DNA of 64,000 nucleotides from Sulfurimonas denitrificans DSM 1251 (GCF_000012965.1 NC_007575.1:372001-436000), one strand, 5' to 3'. Shown: positions 17,848-27,133, counted from the stretch's first letter. Made by a program: numbers and translations. Notes: generated by a model not told the origin, from the letters alone.

Positions 17848-18807
17848 TTAGTAGCTTATACCTGTTGCGCTTCTGATTTTTTCGATTGTTGGAAGTGCAA
17901 TCTCTCTTGCTTTATCTGCACCAACTTTTAAAATACCTCTTACTTCATCTTGATGAGCTTCAAAATACTCTCTTTTTTGTCTAAAATCTTTAAAGTATTC
18001 CCATATAACCTCTGCAAGATACATCTTAAAGTGGCCATGACCTTCTCCGCCTTTTTTGTATCTATCTTGAAGCGCAATGAGGTTATCTCCTTCTAAAAAG
18101 AGTTTTGCCATGTTATAAACATTACAGCTCTCAAACTCTTTTGGTTCTTCAACTGCTACATTTTCAGTTACTATTTTCTTGATAGTTTTTAGTTGAGCTT
18201 TCTCTTCACCAAATATATTTATAATATTTCCATAGCTCTTTGACATTTTTTGCCCATCAGTTCCAAGAACGGTTTGAACCTCTTCTTGAACTCTAAATTC
18301 AGGAATAGTTAAAATATCTCCATATTGATTATTGAATCTTATCGCTATATCTCTCGCTATTTCTACATGTTGAATCTGATCTTTTCCAACTGGAACAACC
18401 TCTGAGCCAAATATCAAAATATCTGCTGCCATCAAAACAGGATATGAGAAGAGTGAATGATTTGCTCCAATTCCTTTTGCAGTTTTATCTTTATAGCTAT
18501 GCGCTCTCTCTAATAATCCCATTGGAGTAAATGATGATAAAATCCAGTACAATTCAAGCACCTCTTTTACATCTGATTGAACCCAAAAAATAGATTTTTT
18601 TGGGTCAATTCCTAATGCCAAAAAATCTGTTGCGCACTGCATAGTGAGCCTTGCTAAATCTTTGCCACCACTTGTCATGGCATGATAGTTTGCTATAAAA
18701 GCAAAAGTTTGGCTACTCTCTTGCGCATCCACCATCTGCTTAATAGAGCCAAAATAGTTTCCTATATGTAAATCTCCTGATGGCTGAATACCTGTTAAAA
18801 CTCTCAT
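17848..18807 (-). CDS. trpS: Tryptophanyl-tRNA synthetase
   Basis: Class I synthetase that charges tRNA-Trp. The 319 residues show the HIGH-type motif PSGDLHIGNYFG at about 9-20 and KMSKS within DGQKMSKSYGN near 195. Length and both signatures are typical. Single gene, followed by the orphan gene 55 bp downstream. Confidence 0.97.
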   Translation of the reverse strand: MRVLTGIQPSGDLHIGNYFGSIKQMVDAQESSQTFAFIANYHAMTSGGKDLARLTMQCATDFLALGIDPKKSIFWVQSDVKEVLELYWILSSFTPMGLLERAHSYKDKTAKGIGANHSLFSYPVLMAADILIFGSEVVPVGKDQIQHVEIARDIAIRFNNQYGDILTIPEFRVQEEVQTVLGTDGQKMSKSYGNIINIFGEEKAQLKTIKKIVTENVAVEEPKEFESCNVYNMAKLFLEGDNLIALQDRYKKGGEGHGHFKMYLAEVIWEYFKDFRQKREYFEAHQDEVRGILKVGADKAREIALPTIEKIRSATGISY

Positions 18808-18949
18808 CCTAAAACTCCAAAATAGTATAAATTTTTATGTTGTTATTATACTTGTTTTAACTTTATTTCGCTATGATTTATGGGTATAGCGATTTGAAAA
18901 TTACCTCTTTTCATTGCCGCAAAACAGAAAAAAAATCAAAGGATTTATT

Positions 18950-19279
18950 ATGAATGTACAAGTTCATGCAAAAGATATAACACTTAGTGCAAATGCAAAA
19001 GGGCATATTGAAACTGCAATAGCAGCTTTTAAAAAATACTCACTTGATATTACAACTGTAAATGTAAATTTAAAAAAAGAGAAAAAAGGTGTTTTAGTGG
19101 AGTTTGACATACACATAGCTCACTCAGAGCCAGTTGTAATCAATCAAGCAGATGAAGATTTAGATACTGCAATCGATTTAGCGATAGATAGAGCTTCAAA
19201 AGCACTTCGTCGTCTTCACGATAGAGTTGTTTCTCATAAGGCTACTTCTTTAAAAGAGATAGAAGTAGTAGAGGAGTAA
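18950..19279 (+). CDS. hpf: Short-form ribosome hibernation factor (HPF/YfiA family)
   Basis: A 109-residue ribosome-associated protein that blocks the decoding centre in stationary phase. The start ATG at 18950 (MNVQVHAKDITL) has AAAGGA seven bases upstream, so the longer frame from 18914 is not used. The S30AE core covers most of the protein with the RxLRRLHDRV region near 88. It lacks the C-terminal dimerisation domain that its paralogue at 33128-33670 has. The hemJ gene starts one base after its stop. Confidence 0.9.
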   Translation: MNVQVHAKDITLSANAKGHIETAIAAFKKYSLDITTVNVNLKKEKKGVLVEFDIHIAHSEPVVINQADEDLDTAIDLAIDRASKALRRLHDRVVSHKATSLKEIEVVEE

Positions 19280-19280
19280 C

Positions 19281-19703
19281 ATGTACAGTTGGATAGTCTG
19301 GTTTCATATTCTCTCTTTTATATCGTGGTATGCAGTTTTGTTTTACCTGCCACGACTCTTTGTTTATCACGCAGAAAATGCAGATAACGAGGGTTTTGTT
19401 AAAGTTGTAAAAGTTATGGAGATGAAGATTTACAAATATATCGGTGTTCCTGCTATGTGGGCGACACTGCTAAGCGGGACTTATCTAGCTATTGAGCTAG
19501 GTTTTAGTGGTAACGCTTGGCTACATGCAAAGATACTTTTTGTGGTTATTTTAGTGGCATATTTTTTCTCTTTAGGATATTTTAGAGAGAAATTTTTGAA
19601 TGACGAGTGTAAAAAAAGCGGAAAGTTTTTCAGAGCTTATAATGAAGTTCCGACAATTTTACTTCTTGTAATAGTCGCTATGGTTATAATAAAACCATTT
19701 TAA
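19281..19703 (+). CDS. hemJ: Protoporphyrinogen IX oxidase HemJ
   Basis: A 140-residue, four-helix membrane protein of the UPF0093 family that oxidises protoporphyrinogen IX. The first helix has WFHILSFISWYAVLFYLPRLFVYH with the conserved histidines, and the third holds WLHAKILFVVILVAYF. GAGGAG at the end of hpf serves as ribosome site; the two genes are one base apart. It completes a haem set with hemB and hemD in this window. Confidence 0.93.
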   Translation: MYSWIVWFHILSFISWYAVLFYLPRLFVYHAENADNEGFVKVVKVMEMKIYKYIGVPAMWATLLSGTYLAIELGFSGNAWLHAKILFVVILVAYFFSLGYFREKFLNDECKKSGKFFRAYNEVPTILLLVIVAMVIIKPF

Positions 19704-19756
19704 CTCTCGAAAAATTGTGTTTTTTGTAGCTTTAGAGTTTAACATCAAGCAATTAC

Positions 19757-19781
19757 GTAAAAAGGAGTTCTTCCTTTTTAC
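19757..19781. terminator. Bidirectional terminator between hemJ and der
   Basis: GTAAAAAGGA at 19757-19766 pairs perfectly with TCCTTTTTAC at 19772-19781 around a five-base loop. The A- and T-runs inside the stem give a T-tract in both directions. The stem includes the stop codon of der. Confidence 0.65.
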
Positions 19782-21262
19782 TTCTCACCACGTTTTTTAG
19801 CTTTAAATAAAACAGGTGTTCCGCTAAAACTAAATGCTTCTCTTAGCTTATTTGTCAAATATCTTCTATAAGTAAAGTGAAGACCTCGTGGTTTATTCAT
19901 AACTATGGCTATCTTTGGCGGTCTTGTTTCATATTGTGTTGCATAGTAGATTCTGATTATTTGTCCACGCATGCTTGGTAGTTGATGGCGTCTTAGAGCC
20001 TTTTCTAAAACAACATTAAGTTCTGAAGTTTTGATGTGTTGAGAGTAGTTTTTATCTATTTCTAAAATCATATCAAAGAGCTTATCCACTCTTCTGTGCG
20101 ATTTTGCAGAGAGTGTTACAATTGGCGCATAGGCTAAAAATTTAAATCTATCACGCACTTCTTGTATGATTTTGTCATACTCATCTCTATTTGCAATATC
20201 CCATTTGTTTAAAACAATGATACATGCAAGACGGTTGCTATCAACCAAACCTGCAATTTTCTCATCTAAATCTAAAAAAGGCTCACTAGCATCTAATACA
20301 ACAAGTGCCATATTTGAGTTCTCTAGCATCTCTTTTGTGCGCATAAGAGCAAACTTCTCAATGCCCACGATTTTTCCTCTGCGTCTAAGACCTGCCGTAT
20401 CAACAAAGGTAAGTTGTTTATCTTTATACTCCATGCTCTCATCAATAGGGTCGATTGTAGTTCCTGCAACACTACTTACAACAGAGCGCTCTTCACCAAG
20501 AAGAGCATTTAAGAGAGAGCTTTTTCCAACATTTGTACGTCCGATGATAGAGATTTTTATATGGTTTGCATCAGTTTCATCAAACTCTTTGATTCTATCG
20601 TTTTGGGCAAAGATAGAGTCATCTTCAAACTCTTCATCTTCGTCATCTTCAGGGTAGAAGAAGTTATCATCCTCCTCCTCTTCGTTGTACTCTTTATCAT
20701 CAAATTCAAACTCTTCATCGTCCTCTTCAACAATATTTACATCATCTTCTTCATCTTCATCTTTTATGATGTCTTCTTCTGGAAGTCTGTCGTATATCCA
20801 CTCTAAGAGCGCATTTACGCTTCTGTTGTGTGAAACAGATATGCCAAAAATAGCGTCTGTTCCAAACTCATAAAAATCCCAAAGATTATCTTTTAGTTTA
20901 TCGTTGTCTATCTTATTTACAACGAGTGCAACCTCTTTGCCAAGAGTTTGAAGTTCATAAAAAAGTTTTTTATCTGCATCTTCTGGGATACTTTTTCCAT
21001 CAACCATATAGAGAATAATGTCTGCTTTTTTTGCAGCTTCTAAAGATTTCTCTTTTATCTTGTCAAAAAGCTCACACCCTTGGTCAAGACCGCCAGTATC
21101 TAGTAAAAGTGCTTCTTTGTTTATGATAACAACATGTCGTCTCTTTACATCTCTTGTCGTTCCAGCAACATCAGAGGTAATAGCATCTCTTTTTTTCATT
21201 AGCCTGTTAAAGAGTGAGCTTTTTCCAACATTTGGACGACCGATAATGGCGATTTTTTTCAT
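19778..21262 (-). CDS. der: Ribosome-assembly GTPase Der (EngA) with long acidic linker
   Basis: Two-domain GTPase needed for 50S subunit maturation. The 494 residues carry G1 motifs GRPNVGKSS at 8-16 and GRTNVGKSS at 241-249, DTAG/DTGG switch motifs, NKxD motifs (NKID and NKWD), and a C-terminal KH-like domain ending in KAKKRGEK. Between the G domains, residues 162-215 contain 36 Asp or Glu in 54 positions, far more than in typical Der proteins; that stretch accounts for much of the extra length over the usual 440-490. Single gene ending in a shared terminator with hemJ. Confidence 0.95.
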   Translation of the reverse strand: MKKIAIIGRPNVGKSSLFNRLMKKRDAITSDVAGTTRDVKRRHVVIINKEALLLDTGGLDQGCELFDKIKEKSLEAAKKADIILYMVDGKSIPEDADKKLFYELQTLGKEVALVVNKIDNDKLKDNLWDFYEFGTDAIFGISVSHNRSVNALLEWIYDRLPEEDIIKDEDEEDDVNIVEEDDEEFEFDDKEYNEEEEDDNFFYPEDDEDEEFEDDSIFAQNDRIKEFDETDANHIKISIIGRTNVGKSSLLNALLGEERSVVSSVAGTTIDPIDESMEYKDKQLTFVDTAGLRRRGKIVGIEKFALMRTKEMLENSNMALVVLDASEPFLDLDEKIAGLVDSNRLACIIVLNKWDIANRDEYDKIIQEVRDRFKFLAYAPIVTLSAKSHRRVDKLFDMILEIDKNYSQHIKTSELNVVLEKALRRHQLPSMRGQIIRIYYATQYETRPPKIAIVMNKPRGLHFTYRRYLTNKLREAFSFSGTPVLFKAKKRGEK

Positions 21263-21322
21263 ATTTGTTACCTTAATTTTATTAAATGGAATTATAGCTA
21301 AATAAAGAAGTAGAAAAAAAAT

Positions 21323-22012
21323 TTAGTTTTTACTTAATTCTATCTTCTCTTTTGGCACTGGAGATGCGTAAGAACTAAAGAAAAAAGAGGTTAAACATTT
21401 GCTCTTTTGTCTGTTTTTGGAACATCTCTTCAAAAAGCTATTTACATGTTTGTCTGAGAGCATATGATGGTCTGAGTATTTTCTATTTAGTTGGTCAATT
21501 TTGTTTTTACCTTGAATATTATGGATAAAATGTACGGTTTCATCCTCATCAACGGCAGTAACTATACCCATATGTGTGATATTTAATGAGCCAACTCTTC
21601 GTTTTGTTTTTTGAAGAGTGTCTGAGAAGAAGACAATATCACCCACTTTTGGAAGAGGCTCACTTACTAGCTTATCTTCATCTTGCATCATGTTAAAAAT
21701 TGCTCTTGAGCGTCTTGAATTATCATAATATTTATATAGCATTTCTGCTTTATAGAAAGATTCATTAGTATCACTATTTACCAAATCTACAAATCCTGAA
21801 CAATCTTGACCACTGCTCTTATTTAAGTGTTTTAGCGCATTTTCTACAATGACTCTGCGAATAATCAACTCTTTATCTTCTTGCGGCTTTACTTCTATGA
21901 TTGGTAGCGTTATTATTTGAGCTTCTGGCTCAACTATTGCAACCTCTTTTTGTGAACATCCAGTTAAAAAAAGAAGAAGAACTACTACAAGCCCTAATAT
22001 AACGCTCCTCAT
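21323..22012 (-). CDS. Lipoprotein with NlpC/P60-like cysteine-peptidase fold
   Basis: A 229-residue exported lipoprotein: signal with lipobox LTGC (C19), a proline-rich spacer, then a peptidase-like domain with the catalytic cysteine motif QDCSGFVDLV near 84 and a histidine in NITHMGIVTAV near 147. Such enzymes cut peptidoglycan stem peptides, but a CHAP-type amidase role is equally possible. Its ATG overlaps the stop of the upstream LPP20-like gene by four bases. Confidence 0.78.
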   Translation of the reverse strand: MRSVILGLVVVLLLFLTGCSQKEVAIVEPEAQIITLPIIEVKPQEDKELIIRRVIVENALKHLNKSSGQDCSGFVDLVNSDTNESFYKAEMLYKYYDNSRRSRAIFNMMQDEDKLVSEPLPKVGDIVFFSDTLQKTKRRVGSLNITHMGIVTAVDEDETVHFIHNIQGKNKIDQLNRKYSDHHMLSDKHVNSFLKRCSKNRQKSKCLTSFFFSSYASPVPKEKIELSKN

Positions 22013-22587
22013 TCTCCAGAGAACTCTTTTTCAAGCTCTTCTAGGGCATTTTTAGCTTTGAACTGCTGCCAAAGAGCATTGTCATTATTAAAACTTGTTT
22101 TGATGTTATTTCTAATTTGCTCATTTGTGGACTCTTTAGAGACTGTTACTAACATGTAAAGAGCTCCTGATGGTGCACTCCACATATCTATCGCTTTTGA
22201 GCCATTTAAGTTTACTTTTGCTACTTGTTTAGTTACGCTCTCTGTTGTTTTGTCCACTGTTTCACTAGAGGCGATGCCTGTTGTTCCAGTATATAGACTT
22301 ACCTTGTCTTTTACTAATGTCTGAATCTGTTGCGCTAAATCAGAGCGACCATTTGCCATGGCTACTCTTCTCATATGATCCATTCCAGCGGCGCTTTTCT
22401 CTGCGATACCAACACCTGAATAGTGTCCAGGGACTTCAGGAATACAAGTCCATTTTGGAGCATCAACGTTCTCTTGTTTACAAGAAAAATCTACGCTTCT
22501 CTTCTCTGGTTCAACATCTTTTGAACAACCTATAATAATGACACTAAGTAAAATCGTAAGCGTAATATTTGAAATAGTTTTAATCAT
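22009..22587 (-). CDS. LPP20-family outer-membrane lipoprotein
   Basis: A 192-residue lipoprotein with signal and lipobox (IIIGC, C21). The LPP20 domain covers about 45-155, with PKWTCIPEVPGHYSGVGIA and MRRVAMANGRSDLAQQIQTLV. Related proteins in Helicobacter and Campylobacter are surface lipoproteins. AAGGAG lies eight bases before the ATG. Overlaps the peptidase-like lipoprotein downstream. Confidence 0.88.
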   Translation of the reverse strand: MIKTISNITLTILLSVIIIGCSKDVEPEKRSVDFSCKQENVDAPKWTCIPEVPGHYSGVGIAEKSAAGMDHMRRVAMANGRSDLAQQIQTLVKDKVSLYTGTTGIASSETVDKTTESVTKQVAKVNLNGSKAIDMWSAPSGALYMLVTVSKESTNEQIRNNIKTSFNNDNALWQQFKAKNALEELEKEFSGE

Positions 22588-22713
22588 TTATAAATCTCCT
22601 TAGTTTTATTATGATGATTGTAGCAGTTTTCATCTTAAAAAAATTTTACTAATTCATACCACAATTTCTTATTTAAAAACTCCTTGTTTTGTGGTTTTTT
22701 TAGAGTTTTTTTG

Positions 22714-22729
22714 TACAATTCATTTTATG
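22714..22729 (+). promoter_or_regulatory. -10 box next to start codon, possible leaderless mRNA
   Basis: TACAAT at 22714-22719 is followed after seven bases by the ATG at 22727. No Shine-Dalgarno is present. The third of four such arrangements in the window. Confidence 0.4.
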
Positions 22730-23185
22730 AAATATTATAATTATGAAACATTTAAAAATGACACAAATAAGTTGCTGCTTTTGCTTAGGGAGCATGATTT
22801 TGAAGCGATAGTAACAGTAGCAAGAGGTGGTTTTACGCTAGCTCACGCAGTCTCTCAAGGATTAAATATAAGAGATGTTCAAAGCATCAGAACTGAACTT
22901 TACGACAAAGATAAAAAAAGAGAGAAGATTAAACTTTTTCAAAAATGCGATTTTAGGAATCTTAAGAGAGTTTTACTGCTTGATGATATATCTGATAGTG
23001 GGGAGACTCTTAGTGCTGTTATGGGCTATTTAAAGGAAGAATTTAAAGAGATAGAGTTTAAATCCGCAACACTTTTTTATAAAAAAACCTCTATGTATGA
23101 GCCAGATTTTTGGATAAATGAAGTAGATGATTGGATAGATTTTTTCTGGGAGAGAGATTTTTTAGAGGATAAAACTATCTCTTAG
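22727..23185 (+). CDS. Phosphoribosyltransferase (xanthine/hypoxanthine type)
   Basis: A 152-residue purine-salvage-type enzyme transferring a base to PRPP. The PRPP-binding loop is VLLLDDISDSGETL at about 88-101, and ARGGFTLAHAVSQGL near 38 is the pyrophosphate loop. The ATG at 22727 (MKYYNYETF) is chosen over an in-frame upstream codon at 22691 because the extension is not family-like. It overlaps the convergent cytochrome gene by 11 bp. The base used cannot be fixed from sequence. Confidence 0.85.
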   Translation: MKYYNYETFKNDTNKLLLLLREHDFEAIVTVARGGFTLAHAVSQGLNIRDVQSIRTELYDKDKKREKIKLFQKCDFRNLKRVLLLDDISDSGETLSAVMGYLKEEFKEIEFKSATLFYKKTSMYEPDFWINEVDDWIDFFWERDFLEDKTIS

Positions 23186-23537
23186 GATGAGTTTTTTCCT
23201 CCTCTACAAAATTTGTATCATATATATAAGCACAAATAATTTTTAGTGCATCTTCATCAAACCCAAGTTCAGGCATCAGCTCATGTTTTTTTATAGCGTC
23301 ATGCATAAGAGAGCCTTCATGTGAGGGTTTTTTAACCCAACTTGACATGTAAGATACAAACTCCTCTTTAGAGGAAAATGCATCTCTGTATCTCTGTCTA
23401 AACTCAGTTGCGGAGGGTGCAGAGATAGTTTTTGTTTCATGATGACATGTAACACAATTCCCATGAAAAAGAAGCGAACCCATCTCTGCTCCATAGATAA
23501 ATGACGCTACTAAAAGAGTCAGAAAAATCCCTCTCAT
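23175..23537 (-). CDS. Periplasmic monoheme cytochrome c
   Basis: A 120-residue protein with signal peptide (about 1-17) and a CVTCH heme c motif (C28-C31-H32). A methionine in HELMPELGF near 88 could be the distal ligand. The fold fits class I cytochromes of about 100 residues. Its start lies four bases from the stop of the DjlA-like gene upstream, so the two are probably co-transcribed. Confidence 0.88.
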   Translation of the reverse strand: MRGIFLTLLVASFIYGAEMGSLLFHGNCVTCHHETKTISAPSATEFRQRYRDAFSSKEEFVSYMSSWVKKPSHEGSLMHDAIKKHELMPELGFDEDALKIICAYIYDTNFVEEEKTHPKR

Positions 23538-23540
23538 CTT

Positions 23541-24293
23541 CTACTTTCTTCTCTCTTTTATCATCTCATAAGCTTGATTTATCTCTTGAGTTTTTGCTGT
23601 TGCTTCTTGCATGTAAGCTTCATTTTTACCTTGAGATTTTATGATGTCTGGATGAAATTCACGAACTAGTTTTCTATATGCTTTTTTGATTGTGTCCATG
23701 TCATCACCCTCGCTTACTCCAAGAAGTTTATAAGCATCAGATATATTTGCTTTTGGAGTGATGTTTTTCATCATTTGCTCAAATTTATCAAACATTGCAT
23801 GATATATATTTGGATCAAACTCAAGTGCTTCAGCTATTTGAGATAAAATCTCCTCTTCGCTTTTGCTTAGCTCCCCATCAACAAATGCCAACTGAATCAA
23901 AAAGCCCATAAATTGTTGCTGTTTTGCTCTGTCTCTTTTTATCGCATGGCTTAGAGTTTGAGCGATACTATGCAGATTTTCTTTTTTGTCTTTCTCTTCG
24001 TTAAATATCTCTTTTAAAATATCTTTAGTTTTTTGAGGCTCTGGAAATATTGCTGAGATATCATCAAACATGATGCCGATAAGCTCTGCTTCAAGAGCAT
24101 CAACTTTGCCATCAGCTTTTGCAACTTTAGCAACAAGGGCTATAAAAAGACCAAGCTCACTCCTTTGAAGCGACTCTTTAGAGATAGAGAAATTTTTAAA
24201 ACTCTCTTTTGAATAAGCACTATATTTTGAGTAGCTTTTAAAAATCCAATAAAAAAACCAGCCTAAAATCGCAAAAATAATTATATTTCCCAT
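23541..24293 (-). CDS. djlA: DjlA-like co-chaperone with TerB and J domains
   Basis: A 250-residue protein: N-terminal membrane helix (about 4-19), a TerB-like helical domain (about 50-165, with two KADGKVDALEAEL/VDGELSKSEEE acidic motifs) and a C-terminal J domain (about 185-248) with HPD in REFHPDII. It would recruit DnaK at the membrane. The layout matches DjlA of proteobacteria. Confidence 0.88.
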   Translation of the reverse strand: MGNIIIFAILGWFFYWIFKSYSKYSAYSKESFKNFSISKESLQRSELGLFIALVAKVAKADGKVDALEAELIGIMFDDISAIFPEPQKTKDILKEIFNEEKDKKENLHSIAQTLSHAIKRDRAKQQQFMGFLIQLAFVDGELSKSEEEILSQIAEALEFDPNIYHAMFDKFEQMMKNITPKANISDAYKLLGVSEGDDMDTIKKAYRKLVREFHPDIIKSQGKNEAYMQEATAKTQEINQAYEMIKERRK

Positions 24294-24368
24294 AACACTC
24301 CTTTATAAATCGCATAATTATAAGAAATAGAAGTTAATAAATAGATATATTTTTCTCCATTTCAAACA

Positions 24369-25160
24369 TCATTGAATAACATTATGATAAATTCTTTTTG
24401 CAGTAATTTTTCCAATCCAAAAAACTTCTCCCATAAATGCCTCTTTTAAAGTTCCATCGCTATCCAGAGCAATTAAAACATCAACAATTGTGTCGCTTTT
24501 ATCAAATGGTTCAACGTTAAGATTGTAGAGATAATCACTATCTTGCAAAGAGTTTATTTTTGTATCTTTTTTTTTATCCAAATATGAGAGCAAAACACTG
24601 TTTTCATCGTTGTGCGCACCAATCGCATAGAGTGGGTACTCTCTTGAGCGTGCATTACAGTTTTTTATGGCATTTAAATATATAGTTAAAGAGTCATTTT
24701 TGAAATATTGCTCTTCAATCTTCTCTTCTCTTGAACTCTCATTTACATCTCTATAGGTAATACACAGATTTGAGCTATTAAAAGAGGCTTTATTTACCAA
24801 TTTTGTCTTCTCTTCTATGAGTTTAATCTCATTTTTGTGATGATCAAAATAGTAAGTTTGAGTTCTTGATCTTTTATTGTCCTCTTTTGTTTTTATAAAT
24901 ATATCAGGTACATATCTTCCATCTACAATTTTGCCTCTGCTGGTAAATGTTTCAAATCTATTTCTTAAAAGAGTAGCAGCCATGCCAACCGCAGTTACCG
25001 TAAGAGTTGTCTCATAATTTTTGCCATCTTCTTTAAAGATTATATCCGCATAGCCAACTTTTTTAAAAAGTGTTACTTCTATCTCATAACGACTAGAAAT
25101 CTCTTTTGCAAAGAGGGTACTTACAACTAAAAAAAATATTAAAAAAAATCTAATTTCCAC
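24369..25160 (-). CDS. Exported DUF3108-like protein
   Basis: A 263-residue protein with signal peptide (about 1-18), mostly beta-strand, with YEIEVTLFKKVGYADIIFKEDG and TLTVTAVGMAATLLRNRFETFTSRGKI early on. This resembles DUF3108 periplasmic beta-sandwich proteins. It starts 17 bases after the upstream exported gene ends, so the pair is likely one transcript. Role unknown, possibly envelope polysaccharide or outer-membrane related. Confidence 0.65.
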   Translation of the reverse strand: MEIRFFLIFFLVVSTLFAKEISSRYEIEVTLFKKVGYADIIFKEDGKNYETTLTVTAVGMAATLLRNRFETFTSRGKIVDGRYVPDIFIKTKEDNKRSRTQTYYFDHHKNEIKLIEEKTKLVNKASFNSSNLCITYRDVNESSREEKIEEQYFKNDSLTIYLNAIKNCNARSREYPLYAIGAHNDENSVLLSYLDKKKDTKINSLQDSDYLYNLNVEPFDKSDTIVDVLIALDSDGTLKEAFMGEVFWIGKITAKRIYHNVIQ

Positions 25161-25176
25161 TATTTTATTCCCAACG

Positions 25177-26163
25177 TTAATCTATGTTTCCAAAATAAAA
25201 ATCAAGATAAAATCGTAACATATAATTTGCTTCATAATTGTGTTCTCTATGAAAACTCACAATTGGTTGAACTTCATAAGCAATCCATTTGCGAAGAATA
25301 TTTTGACGCCATGAAAATTGTGTAGCATAGTTACTAATACCTGAGTACTCCTCTGGATACATGTCGCAACTATATTTAGAGTTTCCCCAAAATATTTGTG
25401 ACACTCCAAAACCTTTTTTATACGATGGCGTTAGGTAGTAAGAGAGAGATAGCGCATAATCATACCCTCTCGTATTTTCTTGTGTCTTGCGATGAAGAGT
25501 AGTCCTAAAAAGAGAGCTCTCATCTAAGGCTCTATCAAAATAGATATTTGTCTCTTCACTAAAATTATATTTTGTAGAGTATTTAAACTCTTGAGTTGGC
25601 TCTATTAACCACTTATTAAACTCAAACTCTTTTGAGTATCTTGCGCTCGCATAGGTAGATAGTGATCTTAGCCCAACTGAGTATTTGGATTTTATGTCAT
25701 ATTGCATAGGGGTAAAATAGCTTACACCAACTTGTGCAGACTTCTCATCTTCAATTTGGGAAACTGATTGAGATAGCGCATCCTTTTTGATTTCGCTAAA
25801 GAAAATTTGAAAGTTTTTTTGGCTTCTTTGAAGTGGAATCTGTGCTTTTATATAGGGGGTAATGGATGAGTCTCCTTTGGATTGCAAAAGTGATTTTAGA
25901 CGAAATTGAAGGTAGCTTTTGTTTGTCTCTTTTATATATTTTTCACCCTTGAAAAACTCATCAACAGAGTTTTTTGTTTGACTTTGAGTGGTTATATTTC
26001 CATCTTCTGAGTGAACCCAATAAGCAATTTTTTTATCTATATCATCAAATACCTCAATTACATAGTTAGAAATTTTTTCCTGTTTTTCATCGAGTTTCTG
26101 TTGAAGTGTTTGAGCATTTGCATAAAAAAAGCAGAATAAAAATATGATAATACGAAATAACAT
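25177..26163 (-). CDS. Exported predicted beta-barrel protein, unknown
   Basis: A 328-residue protein with signal peptide (about 1-17, ANA/Q), a helical N-terminal part (about 18-90) and a C-terminal half rich in alternating aromatic/hydrophobic strands (about 140-325). It closes with YMLRFYLDFYFGNID. This pattern suggests an outer-membrane barrel. Paired with the DUF3108-like gene downstream. No family recognised. Confidence 0.6.
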   Translation of the reverse strand: MLFRIIIFLFCFFYANAQTLQQKLDEKQEKISNYVIEVFDDIDKKIAYWVHSEDGNITTQSQTKNSVDEFFKGEKYIKETNKSYLQFRLKSLLQSKGDSSITPYIKAQIPLQRSQKNFQIFFSEIKKDALSQSVSQIEDEKSAQVGVSYFTPMQYDIKSKYSVGLRSLSTYASARYSKEFEFNKWLIEPTQEFKYSTKYNFSEETNIYFDRALDESSLFRTTLHRKTQENTRGYDYALSLSYYLTPSYKKGFGVSQIFWGNSKYSCDMYPEEYSGISNYATQFSWRQNILRKWIAYEVQPIVSFHREHNYEANYMLRFYLDFYFGNID

Positions 26164-26213
26164 AATTACTCCTTGGCACCTTTTACTACTATTGTATCCT
26201 TTTTTATTTTAAG

Positions 26214-26229
26214 TATACTTGCATTCATG
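26214..26229 (+). promoter_or_regulatory. -10 box next to start codon, possible leaderless mRNA
   Basis: TATACT at 26214-26219 precedes the ATG at 26227 by seven bases and there is no Shine-Dalgarno. The open frame upstream of this ATG has no family resemblance. Confidence 0.4.
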
Positions 26230-27114
26230 AAACATATTAAAGAGTTAAACAGCGGTGTAAAATATATGCTTATTGCATCACTGCTTTTTGCCGTAATGGG
26301 CGCATTTGCAAAACTAGCATCAGAACATATGAGTTCACTTGAGGTAGTTTTTTTTAGAAATATTTTCGGTGTAATCTTTATTGGATATGCTCTTTATAAA
26401 AGCCCGATGAAGAGTAGGGGTGGGAAACCATATTTGCTGTTTTTTAGAGGATTGATGGGGTTTTTATCTCTTCTTGCCTATTTTTACAACATAGCAAATA
26501 TTTCACTTGGAGACGCTGTTACCTACTCAAAAACTGCACCTATCTTCACGGCTATTTTTGCATGGTTTTTTTTAAATGAAAAACTCTCACTTAATGCTTG
26601 GATTGCTGTATTTATAGGTTTTTGCGGGATTGTTTTAATCGCACAACCCAGCGGAATTGGTTTTAGCAAATATGACATGTTAGGAATTTTTAGCGGTGTT
26701 GGTGCTGCTCTTGCATACACTTCAATAAGAGAGTTAAAAGAGTACTATGATACGAGAATGATAGTTTTATCTTTTACTTTTGTTGGAACAGTTGCTCCGA
26801 TTTTACTTTTTATAATCTCAAAATATTTTTATATCTCTGCGCTTGATTTTATGTTGGGAGAGTTTGTTCTTCCTAGTGGAGTTGTTTGGGTTTATATTGT
26901 GGGGCTTGGTACTTTGGGAACGCTATCTCAATACTTTATGACAAAAGCGTATGGAGAGACAAAAGCGGGAATTGTTGGGGCGGTTAGTTATACAAATATA
27001 GTTTTTGCTATTTTTATTGGAGTAGTGCTTGGAGACGCATATCCAAGTGTTGTAAGCGCATGTGGAATTGCTCTTATAGTCAGTGCTGGAATTATGGTTG
27101 CAAAATCAAAATAA
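26227..27114 (+). CDS. EamA-type drug/metabolite transporter
   Basis: A 295-residue inner-membrane transporter with ten hydrophobic helices in two EamA repeats (about 8-135 and 150-290). Signatures include FAVMGAFAKLASEHMSSLEVVFFRN in repeat one and AYGETKAGIVGAVSYTNIVFA in repeat two. Substrate unknown; the family exports metabolites. Divergent from the exported pair at 24369-26163. Starts at MKHIKELNSG. Confidence 0.9.
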   Translation: MKHIKELNSGVKYMLIASLLFAVMGAFAKLASEHMSSLEVVFFRNIFGVIFIGYALYKSPMKSRGGKPYLLFFRGLMGFLSLLAYFYNIANISLGDAVTYSKTAPIFTAIFAWFFLNEKLSLNAWIAVFIGFCGIVLIAQPSGIGFSKYDMLGIFSGVGAALAYTSIRELKEYYDTRMIVLSFTFVGTVAPILLFIISKYFYISALDFMLGEFVLPSGVVWVYIVGLGTLGTLSQYFMTKAYGETKAGIVGAVSYTNIVFAIFIGVVLGDAYPSVVSACGIALIVSAGIMVAKSK

Positions 27115-27133
27115 TTCTACATTAAACCCAATA

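Noticed and set aside
20166-20657. 163-codon open frame on the plus strand
   Set aside because: It is antisense to der, mainly across its GTPase domain and acidic linker; the serine-rich translation is the mirror of the Glu/Asp codons.
20685-20873. Serine-rich 62-codon frame
   Set aside because: It is the complement of the Der acidic linker codons.
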